DNA from: Kitagawia praeruptora
Taxonomy: Eukaryota; Streptophyta; Magnoliopsida; Apiales; Apiaceae
Assembly (NCBI GenBank): GCA_037693485.1
Contig: CM075353.1
Location: 107,094,501 to 107,158,500 of the forward strand
Length of the DNA stretch: 64,000 bases
Direction of reading: 5' to 3'
The notes beneath the pieces were generated by a model that saw only the letters and a list, made by a program, of their open reading frames with translations, was not told where the DNA came from and made no database searches. Of this stretch, positions 33,201-41,592 are shown in pieces; positions within the stretch are counted from its first letter, which is position 1, and every line of letters starts with the position of its first letter. The translations under genes and the position numbers were made by a program.

Positions 33201-33623
33201 GAGATTGACTCTATGAAGGCTGTAACTGATAAATTTCAAGCGGGTATTCAAACATCTGTTTCTATATCTGCTACTGCTTCACAAGCACGCCTTCTTGCTG
33301 ATGATATTAAAGCTCTTGACAAGAGATTGGATTCTAGAATGACTGTCTTGGAATCAAAAGTTGATACTATTGATGAAACCCTCAAGCTTATATTGTCTTT
33401 CTTCATTCAGGACGATACTGATGTCAAAAAGGGGGAGAAGATAGTCAAAACAAAATGTTCACCTGATCCAGTTGTACAAAAGGATGATGATAATTCTGGA
33501 AATGATGGTGGTGCTAAGTCACATCATAAAGTTGAAACCTCTGATGCTGCTTTATGTCAAAGAGAACGAAGACTCAAACTAAACAGTCAACTCATGTTTC
33601 TGAATCTGGAAAGAAGACAGTGA
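30267..33623 (+). CDS. Element C ORF3 (env-like third ORF)
   Basis: The frame is open from 30162; the first ATG is at 30267, giving 1,118 aa. The N-terminal 260 residues are homologous to ORF3 of A (shared segments around LPSDFHIIQDFLASSPINYAL, LGYNGTPKKFGELY and KKEWNFFFDTISRCFLNK). The middle is Ser/Pro/Glu-rich with repeated QEPSSQ units and an acidic Asp run at 32867-32888. The end has a coiled-coil-like segment and VKKGE encoded by a GGGGGAG run (33419-33440). Third ORFs in this position are called env-like in Sireviruses, but I see no signal peptide or transmembrane helix. Function unknown. A frame change near 33545 leads into the next ORF. Confidence 0.7.
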   Translation: MENLFMNSKVVINGVTFNTNNFTAVLDHQDLPSDFHIIQDFLASSPINYALTQPAKISFKSVMQVWNTSVFGKGLPSENPQMSFEYDNVTYYVTPEIVSEALHLPSIIGKPVFKVPDAKLLEYVVSLGYNGTPKKFGELYRTKLKKEWNFFFDTISRCFLNKVSNFDALPTGSSKIGYSLIHDLSFDYGSFILKALSERKADKCGYVCFLRFFQLIFSHLCPHAVFENDTILPICKISENNIKSLINSDKANKFVGTPYIPDEVWSLLRERMPIQYGPATGAMEQDLTHPIPDTSTQPKHLPKQLTTSGVSQKASVVKSKKSARSDVSERQSGSKDFSTPTHSQMKSQGGEQRVLETSGLNKGTGVKRKVDQGAISDSDDDTMPISVLFKKKEIDVVDTREVAVSEKPKKRRRLISKGKFVDHTKFLNLTDATEGNPDVVNQDGSSVPDATANPDISTPNNSPMKTVEISDSPASESPKRRIIEMSVDQVNAIAAQLGVKPSPLEVKTAEANVFHRQKKQRTTVSSLSGSSPQEPELQRSSEAIADPVTQEPPTQSVGADISEGIVPQEPSSQREDEDKNIPAPQEPSSQSEDAGKLISAGEFPDNTQGASEIEIELARSLAEKAAHDLHIAECDRVIADTAFEGSTQEPLTQCVEEASKPQATQEPSVANTDASHAIVAVINPDESTTDLLIPLLIEPISARPMDSLTTSSGNISFSTSFTTDSMITDRPDKRDTSICMTSDHSSQPPLISSHLMSQNLSCEIESEHLEKKKSDERQSPELAKGEVEKSEKLLTSSEVEVAIESNLGNIVRSDEITLKEKRDLGNVTNLSAGHQDSPAVSTGVLKMKGVMLPDDNIEDKIPEAGGGSDDDDDDHADLETKQMQAAIKASLQSTYGSSSRYMQSMTQEEFRGEYSSLLPPGTRAARGHEWDTEWNEPTAEMNFQNALFHSGHIATRMPTPELKALLKTNAPLEKGLKSEIDSMKAVTDKFQAGIQTSVSISATASQARLLADDIKALDKRLDSRMTVLESKVDTIDETLKLILSFFIQDDTDVKKGEKIVKTKCSPDPVVQKDDDNSGNDGGAKSHHKVETSDAALCQRERRLKLNSQLMFLNLERRQ

Positions 33624-35425
33624 CAATAGTGATGCAATCTCAGAATCCAAAAGAAGAACAGTTTGTGACACCTGGTCAAACTCTGTCAACTATTCCTGAG
33701 GATGATGTGTATGTGGAACAGGATGAAGATGTAGCTAATCTGTTTCATGAACTTGACACTGGGGATGGTCGTGTTCTTAAATTATTTCATAAAGACAAAA
33801 GAGTTCAACAGTATCATGCTGAGAAAGCACTTGTTTTATCTACTGAAGAAAATCCAAACATGACTACTGATGAGTTCTTAGAAGAACAGAACAGGATCTT
33901 TGAAGAGTTTGCAAAATAGAATAAAGCTCTTGCTGCAAGAAGAGGAAGAGGCAGAGGAGGAAGATACAGAAGTAGAGGAAGATTATCTGCTCAAACAAGT
34001 ACAAGGCAAACAAGATCTAGTGGAATCAAATTGAAAGATGTTTCTGAAAATGAAAAGAAGAAAACTCCACTATCTCTTGCATCAACTCCAGACAACAGAT
34101 TCAATGCTCCTGAAGAAATTGAAGAGGAGATATTGCCTTTGAAAAGGAAGAGTAAGGTAGCTGTTCAATCTACTGCATCTAATGAGAAGTCAGTCGTTGA
34201 TTCAATTTCTGATGTTGTTTCTGATTCTGAAGAGACTGAAATTTTAAAAGAACTTAAGATTATGATTCTTAAGGTTGTGGTTGAATTTCACAATGTGGAA
34301 GTTTTTGAAGATACATTGAAGTATGAACAAGAAAACTTCAGAAGATTTGAAAGAGAAAGTGAAATCAGAGCTAAAGCCACAAAAGCAGAAAAGATAACAA
34401 CCAGAGATTACTTAAGAAATGTTCATAGATCAGACAGGAAGTTATGGTATGATAGAGATAGATCTGTTCCTGAACATCAGCAGGATTATCCAACAAATGA
34501 GAAGAAGAAGAAGAGTAAGAAAAGGGAGGAGGATAAGGTTGATTATAGAAAACCAGTTGTGTTCATATCAGCTGGATTGATAAAAGAGTCTTCTTTGATC
34601 AATGAATTTCTGATTGTTAAAACAGAGTCTACTACATTTATTACTGAAAGTCCACCAAAATGGGTGAGTATGCAATCTGGTTTGAGAGGATGGGAACCTG
34701 GCACAAGAGGAGGAATTGGATATAGTCATGCACTGGTTATTTTCATTGCAAAAACTGATCAATATGCTCTAGTTGACAAGATTGGGGATGAGTTAACTGT
34801 AGATCATCTTTGGAAACTTGAAGCTGTTGCTATCATTGCTGATTGTCATGCTGATGCAAAGAAAATAGAGAAGCTGGTGTACTTCATGAAAGATGGAAGT
34901 GTGAAGAAGATTCTTATTCATGAATTGTTGTGTAAATCTGCAAAAGAACTGAAATATGTTCTGTATCTTCTCAGAAGTAAAAGAATAAATGCTAGTGAAA
35001 GAGAAGTTTATCAAAATTGGTGTGTCATGATTTACATGAAGATTAGACAGAGATTCATGGATGGAGGAACAAGGTATAATGGCAATTATATTCCCATGTA
35101 CTTAAATTTAAGAGATATAGAGGTTGAAATGAAGAAAGGTACAGCTGTTAAAGAAGTGTATCTAGGCATGGAACAACTGTCTCTAAATCCAGATGGGAAG
35201 GAAATTGTTTATGTGTTGCTAGGTGACTTAGATCTTCCGAGAAACTCAATTCAGAATCTCAGGGCAGCTATTTATCAGATTAATGAGGAAGATGAAGAAC
35301 TCAAAAATCTGAAGAAGAAACTGATTCAAATTCTTGAAAGCAAGGAAGAAGAATTGTTATCTGAATTCTTGAGACTGAATCTGTTTTATCAAAGAATTTC
35401 TGAAACTGTTCCTGATGATTTTTAG
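33554..35425 (+). CDS. Element C ORF4, interrupted by one in-frame TAG
   Basis: Overlaps the end of ORF3 in another frame and runs 121 codons to a TAG at 33917-33919. It then continues in the same frame, with no ATG until 34038, to a TAG at 35423-35425. Just after the first stop it encodes an Arg/Gly-rich stretch (RRGRGRGGRYRSRGR), then an acidic, Lys-rich part and a compact C-terminal region of about 270 residues with mixed alpha/beta composition (PPKWVSMQSGLRGWEPG; IGYSHALVIFIAKTDQY; ERMDGG-like turns). I recognise no family. Element A ends its ORF3 without this part. Either ORF3 and ORF4 were once one frame, or this is a separate gene reached by recoding. Confidence 0.55.
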
Positions 35426-35492
35426 AAGGTATTTTGTTTTGAGTTTTTGACATCTTGAATCAAGGAATTTGTTCTTTGTTTTATAAAGAACA

Positions 35493-35505
35493 AATTGGGG
35501 GAGAT
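35493..35505 (+). other. Element C polypurine tract
   Basis: AATTGGGGGAGAT directly before the 3' LTR, the same core as in A and B. Confidence 0.85.
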
Positions 35506-36004
35506 TGTTAGATATTGATTCAAGAGATGATCAGGATCTGGGTATTACTGATCAGATACTGATGCTGACGTCATCAGGAATACAACGTCAGTATTGGACT
35601 ATCAGGATTAGAAGCTGGTCAGTATTTGATGAAGATTCTCATCAGACCAGAGATCAAGGAAGATTGATATGTCAGTTCCTAATTTGTAGGGATGCAGCTA
35701 TCATACAAGATATGCATTCAGAGATATATGTAATTGATTTAGAATATCTTGTAATTGATAGTGCAACTGTGTACACTATATAAACACAGTTTAGGTTTTA
35801 CATTATGTAATCGCTTACACGAGTTATATTGTAACCTAGCAGCTCTTAAGAACATAAGAATTTCTTAAGAGAGTTTTGTAACAGTTTTATATCAGAGTTA
35901 ATAAAGCTGTTATTGATTCATACTTGTGTTATTTTGTTTTAAGTCGAAAATCTTATACAATTGTATTCAACCCCCCTTCTACAATTGTTATTTACTGGGC
36001 AACA
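35506..36004 (+). repeat. Element C 3' LTR
   Basis: A 499-bp copy of 22843-23341 with about one substitution (near 35672). It is followed by the second GAGTT duplication at 36005-36009. TGACGTCA lies at 35566-35573. Confidence 0.95.
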
Positions 36005-37467
36005 GAGTTGTTGCCAGGTTGACTAGATGAATGTTCAGGAGTGTCAGGGATATCTTCATTATTCTCATTGTTTTCATTAGCATCAGCAAAAACATCAGGT
36101 GGATTATCATCATCTGAATCTGGATCTGTCATATCATCAAAAGATAGCTTTTTAGATGAATCCTCAGTTTGGATGCTAGGGAGTTTAGTGTCATCAAATG
36201 TTACATTAACACTTTCCATCATCTTCTGTTCATCAATCACATATACCCTGTATGCCCTCATTGAATAACCAATAAAAATTGCTTCAAATGCTTTTGTATC
36301 GAATTTACCACCTTGATCATCACCTTCTTTAAGCACAAAGCATTTTGCCCCAAATACATGAAAGTATTTGAGTGATGGTTTCTTATCAGCCATAATTTCA
36401 TAGGGTGTCTTCATATGATCTTTATTGATTAGAGTTCGATTCTGGGTATAGCACGCAGTGTTGACAGCTTCAGCCCAAAAGTACAATGGAAGCCTTGATT
36501 CACTTAACATAGTACGTGCAGCTTCAATCAAGGTTCGATTCTTTCTTTCCACTACCCCATTTTGCTGAGGAGTTCTTGGAGCTGAGTATTGTCTGGTTAT
36601 ACCCTTCTCAGTGCAGAAGTCATTTAGAACTGCATTCTTGAATTCAGTTCCATTGTCTGATCTTATAGCTCTCACTGGATATGTAGAATCTCGCTCAATT
36701 AATTTGATGTGATCAATCACCAGTTGTGGAGTCTCATCTTTAGAATTCAAAAATATGACCCATGTGTATTTTGAAAAATCATCAACGATCACTAGAGCAT
36801 ATCTCTTTCTTGACATAGACATCACATTAACTGGACCAAACAAATCCATATGAAGTAATTGTAATGGTTCAGTTATTGAAGATGTGTCAGTGCTCCTGTG
36901 ACTTGCCCTTTTTAGCTTGCCTTTTTGACATGCATCACACAGTCCTTCTTGAGTGAATTCCATTGAAGGCAAACCTCTCACCAATTCTCTTTTAACTAGA
37001 GAATTCATTGTTTTGAAATTGAGATGAGAAAGTTTCTTGTGCCATAGCCAACTCTCGTCATTAGATGCTTTAGTGTAGAAGCAAGTAATTTCTGCAGTGC
37101 TTCCCGAGTTCATATTGGCTACGTACAGATTGCCTTTTCTAACTCCTGTCAGTTGTGGCTTTTCATGTCTCTTGTGTGAAATTAGACAATTCTTCCTGTT
37201 GAAATAAACTTCATATCCTTTGTCACAGAATTGACTAACACTGAGCAAATTATGCTCAAGTCCTTTCACAAAAGAGACTTCATCAATGATAACATTTCCA
37301 GCTTCAAGTCTGCCATATCCATCAGTTCTACCTTTGTTGTTATCTCCAAAGGTAACTACTGGGCCGGCCTTCTCCACCACATTTGTCAGCAGGGTTCTGT
37401 CACCAGTCATATGCCTTGAACATCCACTGTCCAAGATCCAGGTTACTCGTTCAACCTGTTCAACACC
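36005..37467 (-). CDS. Element B pol, 5' part: protease and integrase
   Basis: The first half of pol of B, read from the GGT codon at 37467 (the frame is open from 37506, overlapping the gag end) to the C insertion at 36005. It has protease ILDSGCSRHMTGD, a GAG-pre-integrase zinc finger (ESWLWHKKLSHLNF, LCDACQKGKLKR), integrase HMDLFGPVNVMS, RSDNGTEF and QQNGVVERKNRTL, and then an acidic linker (PDSDDDNPPDV) where C inserted. No internal stop. The remaining RT and RNase H lie at 21100-22842 in the same frame. About 10 codons at the left end of the open frame belong to the C LTR. Confidence 0.9.
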
Positions 37468-37484
37468 CTGCAATGACAAACGGA

Positions 37485-39527
37485 TTAAACCTTCTTCGGA
37501 ACCCAAATTTGATTGGGTCCAGAATACTTAAAGAATTGGCCTTTGTCAGGCAAAACAACATTTTTCACCTTAACACCAATTTTACCATTAGTCAACAAAC
37601 ATTTTACCCTATAAACAGATTTGACAATCTTTTGTTTCATTTTGGGTATCCATGTTTGTTTACCAGCAATAACACTTGTTTCATTGACTGGACACTTGAC
37701 CTTATAGACAGCCTTAGTAAAACTTTGTTTAGGCTCAAGTACAAATGTCTCTCTCCTAACATGAGGAGGACTAGCAGTCTTTGATCTAACATTATTATTT
37801 CTATTCATATGTTGTCGAGATGTAGTCTTATTATCACATGCATGATTACCATTAAAGTAAGCAGACATAACATTAAAAGCACAAGACATACAATTGACAA
37901 CACCACATGCTTTATGAGAAGTATCAATAACAGGCATGGTATTCATGTTAGACATGTTATCATTCTGCTCCAACTTGTTATCACCTAACTCAATTTTAGA
38001 TGAACTGGGAACAAACTTCACTGGTTTAATAGAAACAACCTTATTAGATTTAACATTTTTAGTTGTAGGTGCCTTAACAGATTTTTCATTAAGTTGGACA
38101 CTACCACTAGCAATGTCCTCAGTATGCATCTCCTCTTGAATAACAAGAGAAGTCATATCCAGAGGCTCTGCAACAGACTTCTTAAAGAGTGGATCTTCAA
38201 CATTCTTAAGCACATGTTGTATTCCCCTTTCTTTAGCACTAACAGGATTAGGGGAATTTATACCTAACATTCCAACAGCTTCGTTGTAGCCAAACCCTAT
38301 TCCTACGGTTTGTTCTACAGCTTGTTTATTGAATAACTCTTTAGAAATTTTAACAGAATTAAAACAAGCAGATAATTTGACATTCTGTTCCTTTATCTTA
38401 GTTTCAAGTTCAGCAACTTTAGCAATTTGTTTATGCATGTATTCTGAAATCGACTTTTCTCTGTAGTTAAGTCGAGCTATTTCTTTTATTTGTTGATCTT
38501 GATTATCAGGCACCTTTTTTAACTCTAACACTTCATTTTCAAGTTTAGTGTTTAATAGAGTTATTCTTTCAATTGTTTTCTGTGCACAACCTATGGAACT
38601 ATATAAGCTATTAATCAATTCAGCGTCAGTAAGAATTACCGGTGTTCTGTAATAGTCAGATGTCTCAGCATTTGCCACAAGCGCGAAATTTCCATATTCT
38701 TCGTCTTCGCTATCTGTGTCATCCCAGCTCCTTTCCCGAGCTACAATCACATCCTTTTCAGAGCTGTAAGGTTGAACAACTTTAGCTTCCACTTCTTTAG
38801 GAACCTCAACTACCAGAGCTGTAGAAGAACTTGCCACCCTGCCTTTGCCAGAGAACTCCTTCTGCTGTACTTGTTCTAATTCATACGTTTTCAGAACACC
38901 AAACAGCCTTTCAAGAGCAATCTTATTCAAATCTCTAGATTCTCTGATGGCAGTTATCCTATGCTCTAAGTGAGTAGGCATTGTCAGTAAAAACTTCATG
39001 TTGATCTCCTTCTGGGTATATTGCTTTCCATGAACTTGCAAGTTGTTGATTATTTTGTTATACCTTTCGAACACTTCCTGAATGCCTTCATTGGGGCCAG
39101 CTCTAAAGTGTTCATATTCAGAAGTCAAAATTTGAAGTCTGTTTTCCCTGACTTCATCAGTTCCTTCATTAATAGTCTCAATAGTTTCCCAGATGAGCTT
39201 AGCAGTTTTACAATTCATCACATGGCTATACATTACAGCATCCAGGGAATCTATTAGAATGAGTCTCAGATTTTTGTCCAATCCAGCATCCTCCTTTTCA
39301 TCATCAGAAAATAGCTTAGGATCCTTTTCATAGGTTCTAGCAGGTGTTGTAACAGCTCCATCAGTAACAACTTGTTCTTCATGAACCATAGGAATTTTTG
39401 GTCCATTTTTCAAAACCCAAAAATATTTTGGATTTGTAACATCAAGAAACAACTCCATTTTATTTTTCCACATATCATAATTATCCTTATTAAATATGGG
39501 AATCTTAACAATGGCTTTTGAAGACAT
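37485..39527 (-). CDS. Element B gag polyprotein
   Basis: A 680-aa intact ORF with an ATG at 39527, about 85 bp after the primer site. The N-terminus is copia gag-like (VKIPIFNKDNYDMWKNKM; NCKTAKLIWETIETINEGT; FERYNKIINNLQVHGKQY). A coiled-coil-like region lies at about 310-390. Unlike gag of A and C it has no canonical CCHC knuckle. Instead a Cys cluster (CGVVNCMSC and a later NHAC, about residues 535-560) sits where knuckles would be. It ends at a TAA (37485-37487) after IWVPKK; pol lies in another frame. Confidence 0.88.
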   Translation of the reverse strand: MSSKAIVKIPIFNKDNYDMWKNKMELFLDVTNPKYFWVLKNGPKIPMVHEEQVVTDGAVTTPARTYEKDPKLFSDDEKEDAGLDKNLRLILIDSLDAVMYSHVMNCKTAKLIWETIETINEGTDEVRENRLQILTSEYEHFRAGPNEGIQEVFERYNKIINNLQVHGKQYTQKEINMKFLLTMPTHLEHRITAIRESRDLNKIALERLFGVLKTYELEQVQQKEFSGKGRVASSSTALVVEVPKEVEAKVVQPYSSEKDVIVARERSWDDTDSEDEEYGNFALVANAETSDYYRTPVILTDAELINSLYSSIGCAQKTIERITLLNTKLENEVLELKKVPDNQDQQIKEIARLNYREKSISEYMHKQIAKVAELETKIKEQNVKLSACFNSVKISKELFNKQAVEQTVGIGFGYNEAVGMLGINSPNPVSAKERGIQHVLKNVEDPLFKKSVAEPLDMTSLVIQEEMHTEDIASGSVQLNEKSVKAPTTKNVKSNKVVSIKPVKFVPSSSKIELGDNKLEQNDNMSNMNTMPVIDTSHKACGVVNCMSCAFNVMSAYFNGNHACDNKTTSRQHMNRNNNVRSKTASPPHVRRETFVLEPKQSFTKAVYKVKCPVNETSVIAGKQTWIPKMKQKIVKSVYRVKCLLTNGKIGVKVKNVVLPDKGQFFKYSGPNQIWVPKKV

Positions 39528-39611
39528 GATGAATTTTTAAGTGAGTTAAAAATTCGAGATAAATTTTTGATTGAATAAAAATAGGATCTTGATTTGTGTA
39601 TCAATCAATAG

Positions 39612-39623
39612 GCTCTGATGCCA
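39612..39623 (-). other. Element B primer-binding site
   Basis: The minus strand reads TGGCATCAGAGC two bases inside the 5' LTR. It is the tRNA-iMet-type site with one mismatch (C for T). Confidence 0.8.
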
Positions 39624-39625
39624 AT

Positions 39626-41592
39626 TGTTAGGTCCGATAAGATTGTAGAAGGGGGGGTTGAATACAATCTATATCATTTTCTCCAAATTTGTCCTTTAAA
39701 TAAAATTTAATTCAAACAAATTTGTGCGGAATAAAATAACACAAATTTCAAGTTGAATATAACAATATATTAATTTGATGGGTGTTACAAAATCAGTACA
39801 AGTGATTATCAAGAAATTAATAACTAATTAGAAAATTCAACATGAACTTTTCTAATTTAGTTAATAAAAATCAAGATATCAATTTAAGAACTAGGAAACT
39901 TAATTCGCTAGTATTACACAAGTCACAAATAATCAAGTTCTAATGGATACAATTTTTTATTCAAGAACTTAAGAATTTATGGCAATTTAATTGCTTGAAA
40001 GATGAGAGAGAGATATGATATTGTTCTTCTTTTCCTTCCTGTGTTCGTCCGTGTGTGTATTTCATGTGGCTTCACTGGCTTCTGTCCATATTTAAACAAA
40101 ACATCCAACTGTCATAATGTCCAACATTAACACTATTATGACAGTTCCTTCATGACAGTTTTATGAGCATCTATGACACTTTCCAGGCACTATGACAGTT
40201 GCTGTGAAGTCCATCATGACAGTTCCAATTATGACAGTCAGCATCATGACAGTTCCACTATGACAGTCAGCATCATGACAGTTTCATTATGACAGTCAGC
40301 ATCATGACAGTTTCCACTATGACAGTTTTCATTATGATAGTTTCACTGAACTTGATTATGACAGTCTTCATTATGACAGTTTCACTGAACTTCACTATGA
40401 CAGTCTTTCATTATGACAGTTTGAATAAACTTCCATTTAATTTACTCGTGTAATTCTTTTGCTTATTCAAACAAATCACTTGAATTTCTTTTCAGTTTGT
40501 TTACTTAAATAAAAAGAAACCTGCTAGCCACTTTTTGTTTACTTAACCAACCATCTCACACGCCTCACTCTTTTGAATTAAAGAAATTCACCTGCCACTT
40601 TTCTAAATCAAGTCACCTGACCACTTTTTGTTTTAGCTCCGTAGAAATGCTTTTTAACCCGCACAACTTATAATCTTTAATTAATAAATAATTATTTCAA
40701 TCCAGAAATTATAAAAATAAATATCTAATATTATTAGATATTTATAAATATAATTTTCTAAATAAATAAAATATTTATTAATATAAATAAATCCTTAAGC
40801 TCTAAGCTGCGGTTACCTGGGCGTCTGGAACCGGACTCCTTTTGCTTAACAAATAATATATCAATTCCAACCGGAGTTCCAGCTTTAAGAATATATCACT
40901 TTCCATATTCTTGTGATAATTCTATTTTCTCATAACCCGTCCAGGTGTAAGCTACGGTCTCTTGAGGATGTGAAACCCGACTCCTTTTGCTTAGCAAAAA
41001 ATACAACAATTCTAACCGGGGTTTCAGCAATAAGAATATATCACTTAGAATTTCTTTATGATAATTCTTTTTCCTCATAGCCAGTCCACTTGATAATAAA
41101 ATCATTGTGATTAAATAATTTAACCCTTCTGTTGCTTGCACAATGATTTTCTCACATACCAGTCTTGATAGCTTGAACCACTGAAGTTAATGACGAACAA
41201 CCATTGTTTAATGTTGACACTCGATGTACTGTCTGGTTCATGAGTGACTAACTGCAATGACTGTTCTTCATATATTGACTTTTAAATCTGGTTCCCTTTC
41301 TTTTCTCATCTCTCTCTTTAATCTTCTGTACTGTCTCTGTCACCTTTGAAATCTCTGTCACTTTAAATGAATCCACTTCTTAACGAATACTCCACTGAGG
41401 CTTGATCAGATGACTGAGCTTCTTTCAATGTAGTAATTCCTCAAGTCTGTAGATTGACCTTGATCTTTTTCTTCTGACAGATAATAAAATCTGAGATTCC
41501 TTGTGACAGTTTATATACTATTCACTATTACAATCTTGTTTAAGTTGAGTTGTATCCTCGAAATACAAATAGGCTACATCATATGCCTTTCA
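39626..41592 (-). repeat. Element B 5' LTR (right)
   Basis: A 1,967-bp partner of 16567-18533. The hairpin lies at 39640-39670, the TATA-like box (minus) at 40086-40095, the TGACAGT array at 40109-40422, and the 145-bp tandem duplication near 40805-41070. It is followed by the duplication GTATC at 41593-41597. Confidence 0.93.
40109..40422 (-). promoter_or_regulatory. TGACAGT array in the B 5' LTR
   Basis: The working (5') LTR copy of the array at 17049-17363: about fifteen exact TGACAGT plus one TGATAGT and one TGACAC. In the element's sense it lies immediately upstream of the TATA-like TTTAAATATGG. Confidence 0.6.

Larger units (their letters stand above)
22843..36004 (+). mobile_element. 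Element C: young Sirevirus-like Ty1-copia retrotransposon inserted in pol of B
   Basis: A complete 13,162-bp element. Its two LTRs are 499 bp each (22843-23341 and 35506-36004) and differ at about one position by eye. The duplication GAGTT lies at 22838-22842 and 36005-36009. It has a perfect tRNA-iMet-type primer site, intact gag (771 aa), intact pol (about 1,100 aa), a divergent antisense ORF, a third ORF and a fourth ORF, then a polypurine tract. The near-identical LTRs mean a very recent insertion, on the order of 0.1 million years at commonly used plant rates (a rough estimate). Confidence 0.96.
16567..41592 (-). mobile_element. Element B: Sirevirus-like Ty1-copia retrotransposon inserted in ORF3 of A
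   Basis: The boundaries are TGTTAGGTC...GCCTTTCA LTRs (16567-18533 and 39626-41592, 1,967 bp each) with the duplication GTATC at 16562-16566 and 41593-41597. Minus strand. Without element C it is about 11.9 kb. Gag is intact and pol is intact apart from the C insertion. No third ORF is present; 2.6 kb of non-coding, partly very AT-rich sequence follows pol. By eye the two LTRs differ at roughly two dozen positions, about 1.2 percent. Confidence 0.95.
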
